DNA from: Nocardioides sp. cx-173
GTDB lineage: Bacteria; Actinomycetota; Actinomycetes; Propionibacteriales; Nocardioidaceae
Length of the DNA stretch: 64,000 nucleotides
Reading direction: 5' to 3'
Assembly: GCF_021117365.1 (NCBI RefSeq)
Contig: NZ_CP088262.1
Coordinates: forward strand, 1-64,000
Part shown: piece by piece, positions 48,899-56,155 of the stretch
Numbering within the stretch: position 1 is the stretch's first letter
Layout of the letters: each line of letters opens with the position of its first letter
Program-made: the position numbers and the translations under genes
Notes under the pieces: generated by a model
Databases searched by the model: none
Told to the model about the DNA's origin: nothing
Seen by the model: only the letters and a program-made list of their open reading frames with translations

Positions 48899-49648
48899 GT
48901 GCGTGCCTTCCTCACCCCCCGGATGATCGGCGCCCACCTGCTCGCGCTGGTGTGCGTGGGGATCGCCGGTGGGCTGGGCGTGTGGCAGTTCGACGCCTGG
49001 CAGCGCACGCGGGCCGCCGAGGCCAAGGACCTGACCCAGGTCGAGCCGGTGCCCCTGACCGACGTGATGGGCAGCGACGACCCCTTCCCACCTGGCTACG
49101 TCGGGCACCCGGTGGAGGTGTCCGGCACCTGGCTGCCGGACTCGACGGTGTTCGTCTCCGGTCGCGAGGTCGACGGGGTGGAGGGATTCTGGGTGGTGAC
49201 GCCGCTCGCCGTCGGCGACGCGGACGCCCCGGCCCTGCCCGTCGTACGCGGCTGGTCGCCGACGACCGAGGACGTCCCCGCGCCGCCGACCGGCACCGCC
49301 GACCTCGTCGCCTGGCTGCAGCCGACCGAGGGCACCGGGCAGGTCGACGACGACCCGCGCGACGACGTACTGCCGCAGATGCGCACGGGTGACCTGGTGC
49401 AGCACGTCGACCAGGACCTCTACGGCGCCTACGGCGTCGCCACCGAGCCGCTCGACGGCCTCGAGCCCGGGACCCTCGAGCAGCTGCCCTCCCCGGGCAG
49501 CCTCACCGGCCTGCGCAACTTCCTGTACGCCCTGGAGTGGTGGGTCTTCGGCGCGTTCGCGGCCTTCATCTGGTGGCGTTACGTGCGTGAGGAGTCGCTC
49601 ACCCCGGAGCCGGAAATCGCAGAGGACCGGGTACGTTCGGAGGTGTGA
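48899..49648 (+). CDS. SURF1-family protein
   Basis: SURF1 helps build cytochrome c oxidase. The protein (249 residues from GTG 48899) has an N-terminal membrane helix (GAHLLALVCVGIAGGLGVWQF), a central extracytoplasmic region including YVGHPVEVSGTW and the VVRGWSP strand, and a second helix near the C-terminus (NFLYALEWWVFGAFAAFIWW). GTG 48899 lies only 1 nt after GGAGG, so the true start could be ATG 48923 or the upstream GTG 48869. The stop overlaps the next gene by 4 nt. Confidence 0.9.
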   Translation: MRAFLTPRMIGAHLLALVCVGIAGGLGVWQFDAWQRTRAAEAKDLTQVEPVPLTDVMGSDDPFPPGYVGHPVEVSGTWLPDSTVFVSGREVDGVEGFWVVTPLAVGDADAPALPVVRGWSPTTEDVPAPPTGTADLVAWLQPTEGTGQVDDDPRDDVLPQMRTGDLVQHVDQDLYGAYGVATEPLDGLEPGTLEQLPSPGSLTGLRNFLYALEWWVFGAFAAFIWWRYVREESLTPEPEIAEDRVRSEV

Positions 49649-50001
49649 ACGGCACTCTGACCCGCTACCGCGTGATGGCCACGATCGTGGGGATCCTGCT
49701 GATCGTGCTGATCCTGGTGGGGATGCCTCTGAAGTACCTCTTCGAGGACGGCTCCGGCGCCCAGGAGCTCGGCGCCTGGATCACCACCAACCTCGGCGTG
49801 GCCCACGGCTGGCTCTACATGATCTTCCTCGTGACGGCGTTCCTGCTCTCCCGCAGAGCCGGCTGGGACCTCGGCTTCACGATCGTGACGCTGCTGTGCG
49901 GCACGGTCCCGGTGCTGAGCTTCTGGGCCGAGCACCGCGCGACCGCCCGGGTGCGCGCCGAGCACGCTGACGAGCTCACCGCGCACACCAGCGCGGTCTA
50001 G
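49645..50001 (+). CDS. DUF3817 membrane protein
   Basis: The 118-residue protein has three membrane helices (about 8-30, 46-66, 75-95) and the family segments VGMPLKYLF and VAHGWLYMIF. DUF3817 proteins are small actinobacterial membrane proteins of unknown role, often beside SURF1. The GTG start overlaps the SURF1 stop as GTGA. Confidence 0.88.
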   Translation: MNGTLTRYRVMATIVGILLIVLILVGMPLKYLFEDGSGAQELGAWITTNLGVAHGWLYMIFLVTAFLLSRRAGWDLGFTIVTLLCGTVPVLSFWAEHRATARVRAEHADELTAHTSAV

Positions 50002-50004
50002 CCC

Positions 50005-50829
50005 GTGACGACCGCGTTCGTCCTCGGTGGGGGCGGGGTGCTGGGCGCGGTCGAGGTGGGCATGCTCAGGGCGCTGTTCGAGCACGACGTCGCGCCCGAG
50101 CTGGTCCTGGGCACCAGCGTCGGCGCCCTCAACGGCGCCCTGGTCGCGCGCGAGCCCACGCTGGACGTGGTGCCCCGCCTGCTCGAGCTCTGGCGCGGGG
50201 CGAGCGAGTCGGGTCGCGAGGTCTACGGCGACAAGCCGCTGCGCACGGTACGGCGGGCGGTGGCCACCGGCACCCACATCTTCTCCGCCGAGCCGCTGAC
50301 CCAGCGGCTGCGCGACGAGCTCGGGGACGTCACCTTCGAGGAGCTGCCGGTGCGGCTCCAGGTGGTCGCGGCCAGCATCGAGCGCGCAGCCGAGCACTGG
50401 TTCGACTCCGGCCCGGTGGTCGACGCCGTGGTCGCGAGCGCCGCCGTACCCGGCCTGCTGCCGCCTGCCCGGGTCGGCGACGAGCACTTCCTCGACGGCG
50501 GGATCGTCAACTCCATCCCGCTCGGCCGGGCCGTCCAGCTCGGCGCGACCCGGGTCTTCGTGCTGCAGGTGGGCCGCATCGACCGGCCGCTCGCGGTGCC
50601 GCGCCGACCGTGGGAGGTGGCCCGGGTGTCCTTTGAGATCGCGCGGCGGCACCGCTTCGTACGCGAGCTCGCCGAGCTGCCCGACGGCGTCGAGTGCCAC
50701 GTCCTGCCGGCGCGAGGCACGTCCGCCCGCGACGACACCCTCTTCGGCACCCGCGACTTCCGCACCGTCGAGGCCCGGATCGAGCGGACCTACGAGGCCG
50801 CCCGCGACTACCTGGACGAGCACCTGTGA
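50005..50829 (+). CDS. Patatin-like phospholipase
   Basis: Patatin-like enzymes hydrolyse acyl esters of lipids with a Ser-Asp dyad. In this 274-residue protein the oxyanion-type glycine loop LGGGGVLGAVEVG is at about 7-19, the nucleophile Ser38 sits in GTSVG, and Asp164 lies in the DGG motif. Length is typical for the short bacterial class. It starts 4 nt after DUF3817 and is followed by an acyltransferase gene after 8 nt, suggesting joint lipid turnover. Confidence 0.92.
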   Translation: MTTAFVLGGGGVLGAVEVGMLRALFEHDVAPELVLGTSVGALNGALVAREPTLDVVPRLLELWRGASESGREVYGDKPLRTVRRAVATGTHIFSAEPLTQRLRDELGDVTFEELPVRLQVVAASIERAAEHWFDSGPVVDAVVASAAVPGLLPPARVGDEHFLDGGIVNSIPLGRAVQLGATRVFVLQVGRIDRPLAVPRRPWEVARVSFEIARRHRFVRELAELPDGVECHVLPARGTSARDDTLFGTRDFRTVEARIERTYEAARDYLDEHL

Positions 50830-50836
50830 GCGCCGC

Positions 50837-51865
50837 ATGATCCGCGTCGTACGGCGGGTGGTGGTCGCGCCCGCCGTGGTGCTGCTCGCCGTCCTGCTGT
50901 GGCTGACGCTGCCCTGGTGGCTGGTCGTCGCGGCCGCCGTGTCACTGCGGCTGCCTGGCCGGTGGCGGGCGCTGCGGCTGGCCTGGGTGGTCGTCCTCTA
51001 CCTGAGCATCGAGGCGTTGATGCTGGCGGTCCTGCTGGGGCTGTGGCTGGCCAGCGGGTTCGGGCGCCGCCTCCGCACGCCGTACTTCGAGGGGATCCAC
51101 TACGACCTGGTGCAGGGCGTGATGTGGGTGTTCTTCCGCGAGGCGAAGCGGGTCCTCAAGCTGAGCATCGAGACCGACGGCCCGACCCCGGACGCGCACC
51201 CCGGGCGGCCGATCCTGGTCGCGTGCCGGCACGCCGGGCCGGGCGACTCGTTCACGCTGGTGCACGCGCTGATGCACTGGTACGGCCGCGAGCCGCGGGT
51301 CGTGCTCAAGGACACGCTGGCGTGGGACCCGATGATCGACGTGGTGCTGCGCCGGATCCCGGCCCGCTTCATCTCGCCCAGCCCCGGCGCCGGTGAGGAC
51401 CTCGAGAGCCAGATCGCCACCCTGGCCAGCGACCTGGACGAGAACGACGCCTTCGTGATCTTCCCCGAGGGAGGCAACTTCACCCCGGCGCGGCGGCAGC
51501 GCGCGATCGACCGGCTCCGCCGGATCGGGATGGAGCGGATGGCCCAGCGAGCAGAGGCGATGACGAACGTCCTGGCGCCCCGGCCCGGCGGCTTCCTCGC
51601 CGCGCTGGACGCCGCGCCCGAGGCCGATGTGGTGCTGGTGGCCCACACCGGGCTCGACCACCTGCTCACCGTCGGCGACCTGTGGCGCGAGCTGCCGATG
51701 GACAAGCGGATCGTGATGCGGTGGTGGACCGTGCCGCGCGACGAGATCCCCGCCGGCCGCGAGGAGCGCATCGAGTGGCTCTTCGACTGGTGGCAGCGCA
51801 TCGACGACTGGATCGAGGCCTACGCCGCCGCCCCCGCCGACCCGTCAGCAACGTCACCGAAATGA
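50837..51865 (+). CDS. 1-acylglycerol-3-phosphate acyltransferase-like (PlsC) protein
   Basis: The 342-residue protein begins with two or three membrane helices (about 9-75) and then a PlsC domain. The catalytic HX4D motif is HAGPGD, with His132 and Asp137, and the FPEGG motif is at 209-213. It probably acylates a lysophospholipid or related acceptor at the membrane; the substrate is not predictable. It follows the patatin gene closely. A strong hairpin starts on its last base. Confidence 0.88.
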   Translation: MIRVVRRVVVAPAVVLLAVLLWLTLPWWLVVAAAVSLRLPGRWRALRLAWVVVLYLSIEALMLAVLLGLWLASGFGRRLRTPYFEGIHYDLVQGVMWVFFREAKRVLKLSIETDGPTPDAHPGRPILVACRHAGPGDSFTLVHALMHWYGREPRVVLKDTLAWDPMIDVVLRRIPARFISPSPGAGEDLESQIATLASDLDENDAFVIFPEGGNFTPARRQRAIDRLRRIGMERMAQRAEAMTNVLAPRPGGFLAALDAAPEADVVLVAHTGLDHLLTVGDLWRELPMDKRIVMRWWTVPRDEIPAGREERIEWLFDWWQRIDDWIEAYAAAPADPSATSPK

Positions 51866-51901
51866 CGCTGACCCGTCACGAAGCTCGTGACGGGTCAGCG
51901 T
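51865..51901. terminator. Bidirectional 17-bp hairpin between convergent genes
   Basis: ACGCTGACCCGTCACGA (51865-51881) pairs perfectly with the sequence at 51885-51901 around a 3-nt AGC loop. The first base of the stem is the last base of the acyltransferase stop codon. The next leftward gene ends at 51915, so one hairpin can serve both transcripts. Confidence 0.82.
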
Positions 51902-51914
51902 GGTGCGGGTCAGG

Positions 51915-52580
51915 TCAGGACTTGGGGTCCTGCACCTCCACGACCTCGGCCGGGTCGTCGGGGGTGGTGACGGGGTGCGGGGCCTCGGCGGCGTCGGCCA
52001 GAGCCTCGTCGGGCGAGGAGCCGCCCGGGTCGTCGGTGGGGATCGGGTCCGTGGCGGGGGCCTCGTCGGCGGGAGCCTCGGTCGGGGCCGGCGGAGGAGT
52101 CGGCACGTACGACGACTGCCAGTTGTCGGCCGCGGAGTCGCTGCCCTGCAGCTTCTTCGCGACGAACGCGACCGCGCCGGCGATCGCGGCGAAGAGCACG
52201 AACTTCTTCAGCTTGCCGCCCTTCTTGGGCTCCGGCTCGCCCTTGAGCTGAGCCACCTTCGCGTCGGCGGCCGCCTTGGCGCTCGCCGCCTTCTCGCTCG
52301 CCAGCGCCGCGCCCGTGGCGATCAGCGGGGCCGCCTTGTCGCGTGCCTCGCTGGCGGCGGCCGAGGCCTTCTCGCGGGCGTCGGCGAGGACCGGGGCGGC
52401 CTTCTCGCGAGCGTCGGCGATCACCGGAGCCGCCTTGTCGCGGGCGTCCAGGAGCGCGGGTACGGCGGTGTCCTGCACGAACTCGCGCGCCGACTCGTAG
52501 GCCGCCTCCACGTGGGGCTTGGCCGCCTCGACGTACTCGTTGGCCTGGTCCATCAACGTCTTCTTCTTGCGCAGTCCCAT
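51915..52580 (-). CDS. Hypothetical protein with an amphipathic helical repeat
   Basis: I do not recognise a named family. The 221-residue protein begins MGLRKKKTLMDQANEYVEAA and continues with 11-residue Ala/Lys/Glu repeats (DAREKAAPVLADAREKA-type) to about residue 115, likely an amphipathic or coiled helix as in apolipoprotein- or LEA-like proteins. A membrane helix follows (KKFVLFAAIAGAVAFVAKKL), then a Pro/Asp-rich tail. ATG 52580 has GGAGC upstream. It is divergent from the cyclophilin gene and may be membrane-tethered. Confidence 0.72.
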   Translation of the reverse strand: MGLRKKKTLMDQANEYVEAAKPHVEAAYESAREFVQDTAVPALLDARDKAAPVIADAREKAAPVLADAREKASAAASEARDKAAPLIATGAALASEKAASAKAAADAKVAQLKGEPEPKKGGKLKKFVLFAAIAGAVAFVAKKLQGSDSAADNWQSSYVPTPPPAPTEAPADEAPATDPIPTDDPGGSSPDEALADAAEAPHPVTTPDDPAEVVEVQDPKS

Positions 52581-52749
52581 CGAGCGCTCCTTCTGTGGGG
52601 TGTTGCCATCCCACCATGCCGGTGGTGACGAAGCCACCCCCAGGGGGGTGACCTGCTCCACCCCGCCTTGCGACGCGTGCGAGGATCGATCCCGCAAACC
52701 GGCGTACCCGCACCTCCACGCGCCGGCACACTCCAGGCGAAAGGCAGTC

Positions 52750-53262
52750 ATGGCTGAGCAGCAGGCCATCCTCAAGACCAACCGGGGCGACATCACCGTC
52801 AACCTGTTCCCGAACCACGCGCCCGCCACGGTCGAGAACTTCGTCGGGCTGGCGACCGGTGAGAAGGACTACGACGCCGGCAACGGCCGCACGGGCAAGT
52901 TCTACGACGGGCTCGGCTTCCACCGCGTCATCGAGGGCTTCATGATCCAGGGCGGCTGCCCCCTCGGCACCGGCACCGGCGGACCCGGCTACACGTTCAA
53001 GGACGAGATCCACCCCGAGCTCGTCTTCGACAAGCCCTACCTGCTTGCGATGGCCAACGCCGGGCCCGGCACCAACGGCTCGCAGTTCTTCATCACCCTC
53101 GGCGCCACGCCGTGGCTCAACGGCAAGCACACGATCTTCGGCGAGGTGGCCGACCAGGCCTCCCGCGACGTCGTGGACGCCATCGGGTCCACCCCCACCG
53201 GTGCTGGCGACCGCCCGCTCGACGCGGTCGTCATCGAGTCGGTCGAGGTCGTGGGCTCCTGA
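52750..53262 (+). CDS. ppiA: Cyclophilin-type peptidyl-prolyl cis-trans isomerase
   Basis: The 170-residue protein is a single cytoplasmic cyclophilin domain without a signal peptide: FHRVIEGFMIQGG near 57-69 with the catalytic Arg, then LAMANAGPGTNGSQFFIT and the substrate-pocket WLNGKHTIFGEV. In actinobacteria this gene usually follows the gyrA/tRNA-Ala region near the origin; here it lies 40 kb from it. ATG 52750 is the start of homology. Confidence 0.95.
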   Translation: MAEQQAILKTNRGDITVNLFPNHAPATVENFVGLATGEKDYDAGNGRTGKFYDGLGFHRVIEGFMIQGGCPLGTGTGGPGYTFKDEIHPELVFDKPYLLAMANAGPGTNGSQFFITLGATPWLNGKHTIFGEVADQASRDVVDAIGSTPTGAGDRPLDAVVIESVEVVGS

Positions 53263-54200
53263 GCGAGCGCCCCGCGCCCGTCCCCGGGGCGCCGGTATCC
53301 ACGTGCTACCGGCACCCCGGGCGGGAGTCCTACGTCCACTGCCAGCGCTGCGGCAGGATCATCTGCCCCGACTGCATGCACCAGGCCTCGGTCGGCTTCC
53401 AGTGCCCCGAGTGCGTGGCCGAGGGCGCCAAGGGCACCCGCAGTGCCCGCACGGCGTACGGCGGTCTGCGCTCCAGCAACCCCGGCGCGACCACGATCAC
53501 GCTGATCGCGATCAACGTGTTCGTGTGGGTCACGATCGTGGCCACGGGGTGGAAGGGCAGCCAGCTGATCGACTGGCTGGCGCTCAGCCCCCTGGGCACC
53601 TGCTTCACCGCCGACGGCGGCGGCTACTGGCCCGACCTGACCGAGGCGACGTGCACCGCCCCGGGCATGGAGTTCGTGCCCGGCGTCGCCGACGGCTCCT
53701 ACTGGCAGCTCGTCACCAGCATGTTCGCGCATGTCGAGATGTGGCACATCGCGTTCAACATGGTCGCGCTCTACGCGCTCGGCCCCCAGCTGGAGCTGGT
53801 GCTGGGCCGGGCCCGCTTCCTCGCGCTCTACCTGCTCTCCGGCCTCGCCGGCTCGACCCTCGTCTACTGGCTCGCAGGCGAGCACAGCGCCACGCTCGGT
53901 GCCTCCGGCGCCGTCTTCGGGCTCATGGGCGCGCTGCTGGTGGTGGCGTTCAAGGTGGGCGGCAACCTGCAGTCGCTGCTCACCTGGATCGGCATCAACG
54001 TCGTGATCACCGTCATCGGCGCGCAGTTCATCTCCTGGCAGGCGCACCTCGGCGGGCTGGTCGGCGGCGTCGTCATCGCGGCGGCCCTGGTCTACGCGCC
54101 GCGCCAGAACCGCACCCAGTTCCAGGTCGGGGCGCTGGTCGTCCTGGCCGCGCTGCTCGCGGTCGCGGTCGTCGTCCGCACCGCCGTCCTCACCGCCTGA
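53259..54200 (+). CDS. Rhomboid-family intramembrane serine protease with zinc-binding N-terminus
   Basis: The 313-residue protein has an N-terminal B-box-like zinc site (CYRHPGRESYVHCQRCGRI, then CPDC and CPEC) and a rhomboid domain with six or seven helices. It has HIAFNMVALYALG, the catalytic Ser in LGASGAVFGLMG and the catalytic His in AHLGGLVGG. No ATG, GTG or TTG lies at the expected N-terminus; CTG 53259, which overlaps the ppiA stop as CTGA and has GAGG 10 nt upstream, is the most likely start (residues LSERPAP). Enzyme call is firm; start is inferred. Confidence 0.9.
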   Translation: MSERPAPVPGAPVSTCYRHPGRESYVHCQRCGRIICPDCMHQASVGFQCPECVAEGAKGTRSARTAYGGLRSSNPGATTITLIAINVFVWVTIVATGWKGSQLIDWLALSPLGTCFTADGGGYWPDLTEATCTAPGMEFVPGVADGSYWQLVTSMFAHVEMWHIAFNMVALYALGPQLELVLGRARFLALYLLSGLAGSTLVYWLAGEHSATLGASGAVFGLMGALLVVAFKVGGNLQSLLTWIGINVVITVIGAQFISWQAHLGGLVGGVVIAAALVYAPRQNRTQFQVGALVVLAALLAVAVVVRTAVLTA

Positions 54201-54237
54201 GCCCCGCGCCCTGCTGTCCGCGCCGCTCCCCGGCCCG

Positions 54238-54316
54238 CTCTCCACAGGGTTCTCCACAGCTGTGTAGAACCACACGGGTGTAACTCGTCCACACTTGTGG
54301 AGATACTTGTGGAGAG
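54238..54316. promoter_or_regulatory. Cluster of DnaA-box-like sites
   Basis: Five sites within 79 bp match the actinobacterial box with one or two deviations: CTCTCCACA (54238-54246), TTCTCCACA (54250-54258), TCGTCCACA (54285-54293), and reverse-strand ATCTCCACA (54296-54304) and CTCTCCACA (54308-54316). The region lies between the convergent rhomboid and azoreductase genes, so it is not a promoter. A DnaA-titration or regulatory site is inferred. Confidence 0.55.
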
Positions 54317-54335
54317 GGCGGGCTCGGGGCGTGGG

Positions 54336-54992
54336 TCACGCGGCGTGCGGGCGCAGCGCGGCGAGGTCGCGCCCGTGCTCGGTGGCCAGGGCCGCCGCGG
54401 CGGCGCGCATGTCGTCGGCGAGTCCGGCGAACTCGTCCAGCGCCGGGTTCTCGCCCACGAGGGAGAACTCCTCCTCGACCGAGCGCAGGTCCAGCCCCCA
54501 CACGTCCTCGAGGATGCGGCGCATCCAGCCGGTGGCGTGGTCCCACCCCTCGCGCGGGGTGCCGGCGCCGTAGGCACCGCCCCGCACCGTCGCGAGGACG
54601 GCCGGCTTGCCGGCGACGGCCGTGGTGCTCCCCGCCGCCATGCGGGGGTCGGTGATCACCAGGTCCACGTAGGTCTTGAAGTGCTGGGACACCCCGAAGT
54701 TGTACAGCGGCACGGCGAAGAGCAGCGCGTCCGCGCCGACCAGCTCGTCGACCAGCCGCGCCGCCAGCGCGGTCGCGTCGGCCTGCGCGGCCGTCCGGTC
54801 GCCTGCGGGCAGGACACCTCCCGCGACCGCGTCTGCCCACGCCGTCGCGGGGAGGGGCTCGGTGCCGAGGTGGCGGCGTACGACGTCGCTGCCGGGGTGG
54901 ACGCGCGACCACTCACGCTCCACGAGGTCGCCGAGGGCGCGGCTGTGCGAGCCCTCCACGCGGATGCTGGCGTCGAGACGGAACAGGGTCAT
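54336..54992 (-). CDS. FMN-dependent NADH azoreductase-like flavoprotein
   Basis: The 218-residue protein has the AzoR flavodoxin-like fold: MTLFRLDASIRVEGSHSRAL with the FMN phosphate loop, LFAVPLYNFGVSQHFKTYVD near 87-105, and ATVRGGAYG near 135-143. Such enzymes reduce quinones or azo compounds with NADH. It is divergent from a marR gene, and two palindromes lie between them, so it is probably repressed by that regulator. ATG 54992 follows AAGGAGC. Confidence 0.9.
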   Translation of the reverse strand: MTLFRLDASIRVEGSHSRALGDLVEREWSRVHPGSDVVRRHLGTEPLPATAWADAVAGGVLPAGDRTAAQADATALAARLVDELVGADALLFAVPLYNFGVSQHFKTYVDLVITDPRMAAGSTTAVAGKPAVLATVRGGAYGAGTPREGWDHATGWMRRILEDVWGLDLRSVEEEFSLVGENPALDEFAGLADDMRAAAAALATEHGRDLAALRPHAA

Positions 54993-55012
54993 CAGGAGCT
55001 CCTTGGTAGTTG

Positions 55013-55054
55013 TTCAACCTTGAAATAAGTTACCACGAGTATTTCAACCTTGAA
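55013..55054. promoter_or_regulatory. Twin MarR-type operators
   Basis: TTCAACCTTGAA occurs at 55013-55024 and again at 55043-55054, with centres 30 bp apart. Each is an inverted repeat (TTCAA/TTGAA), extended to ATTTCAA/TTGAAAT in the right copy. They occupy the gap between the divergent azoreductase and marR genes, the usual site for a MarR repressor that controls both. Confidence 0.8.
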
Positions 55055-55098
55055 ATGACTTCCAGGTAGGATGGCGTCACCACGAGCCGGGAGGTGCG

Positions 55099-55599
55099 AT
55101 GACGGACCAGGCGGAGCCGCGCTGGCTGTCGCAGGAGGAGCAGCACGCGTGGTTCGGGGTGACGGCGATCATGTGGTCGCTGCCCGGACCGCTGGATGCT
55201 CAACTGGAGCGCGACAGCGGCCTCAACCTGTTCGAGTACTTCGTGCTCGGCTCCCTGTCGATGTCCCCTGGAAGGCAGCGTCGGATGAGCGAGATAGCCG
55301 CCCAGTCGAGCGCCAGCCCGTCGCGGGTCTCCAACGTCGTGGCCAGGCTGGAGGGGCGGGGCTGGGTGACCCGGCGTCCGGACGAGCACGACCGGCGCAG
55401 CACCATCGCGACGCTCACCGAGGCGGGCTGGGACAAGGTGGTGGCCGCCGCGCCGGGCCACATCGCCGAGGTACGCCGGCTGCTGATCGACGGGCGTACC
55501 CCCGAGCAGCTCGCTGTCCTGCGTGATGTCGGCGTGTCGGTCGCGCGCCAGGCGCTCGGCGACCGGTGCGCCGACAGCCTGCTCCCCGAGGCTCCGTAA
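55099..55599 (+). CDS. MarR-family transcriptional regulator
   Basis: The 166-residue protein has the MarR winged helix: FEYFVLGSLSMSPGRQRRMSE, the recognition helix in SPSRVSNVVARLEGRGWV, and the wing DEHDRRSTIATLTEAG. It likely represses itself and the divergent azoreductase through the twin operators, released by an electrophile or phenolic ligand. ATG 55099 has GGGAGG upstream. Cys residues for redox sensing are not obvious apart from one near the C-terminus. Confidence 0.92.
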   Translation: MTDQAEPRWLSQEEQHAWFGVTAIMWSLPGPLDAQLERDSGLNLFEYFVLGSLSMSPGRQRRMSEIAAQSSASPSRVSNVVARLEGRGWVTRRPDEHDRRSTIATLTEAGWDKVVAAAPGHIAEVRRLLIDGRTPEQLAVLRDVGVSVARQALGDRCADSLLPEAP

Positions 55600-55635
55600 G
55601 AGGGCCCGACCCGCCCGGAGGGCAGGCCCGGGAGG

Positions 55636-56088
55636 TCACTCCCAGCGCGTGGCGTAGGTGAAGCCGACGGCCATGAACGCGATGCCGACGAAGAGGTTCT
55701 TCTGGCCCAGGTCGTTGAAGACCCAGACGCGCGAGGGGTCGTCGCTGATGACGTAGAAGGTGCAGATCCACAGCAGGCCGAGCAGGAAGCAGCCCAGCAT
55801 GCCGACGACGACGCCACGCCCACGACCGAGCGGGGTGGAGGGGTGCGCGGCGAGGATCAGGCCGAGGAAGAACGCGCCGAAGCCGATCAGGTAGTTCCAG
55901 TCCTCCAGGTCGGCCATGAACTTCGGCTTCCCGTCCGGGGGAAGGGGCGGCTCGGCGCGGACGGCCGTGTAGTAGTACGCGATCCACGCGATGCCGAGGA
56001 GCATCAGCAGCACGGAGACCACGAAGCGCGGCGTGAGCAGCTTGCCCCTCGGGTCCGCGAAGGGATCGGTGGCCTTGAGCTTGGGCAC
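55636..56088 (-). CDS. crgA: CrgA-like cell division protein with duplicated domain
   Basis: CrgA is a small two-helix membrane protein that links FtsZ, FtsI and other septal proteins, usually 80-95 residues. This 150-residue product holds two CrgA-like halves: residues 16-75 (FVVSVLLMLLGIAWIAYYY, then DLEDWNYLIGFGAFFLGL) and 85-150 (MLGCFLLGLLWICTFYV, then LGQKNLFVGIAFMAVGFTYATRWE), so about four helices. GTG 56088 follows GAGGAGC by 6 nt and begins VPKLKATDPF, as CrgA proteins do. ATG 56118 and 56157 are weaker options; the latter would overlap the DUF881 start. Confidence 0.85.
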   Translation of the reverse strand: MPKLKATDPFADPRGKLLTPRFVVSVLLMLLGIAWIAYYYTAVRAEPPLPPDGKPKFMADLEDWNYLIGFGAFFLGLILAAHPSTPLGRGRGVVVGMLGCFLLGLLWICTFYVISDDPSRVWVFNDLGQKNLFVGIAFMAVGFTYATRWE

Positions 56089-56155
56089 GTTCTGCTCCTC
56101 GTCGGGTGGCGCCTCCATGACGTCTCGCCACGGGTCGCGGGCTACCTTAGTCGCC

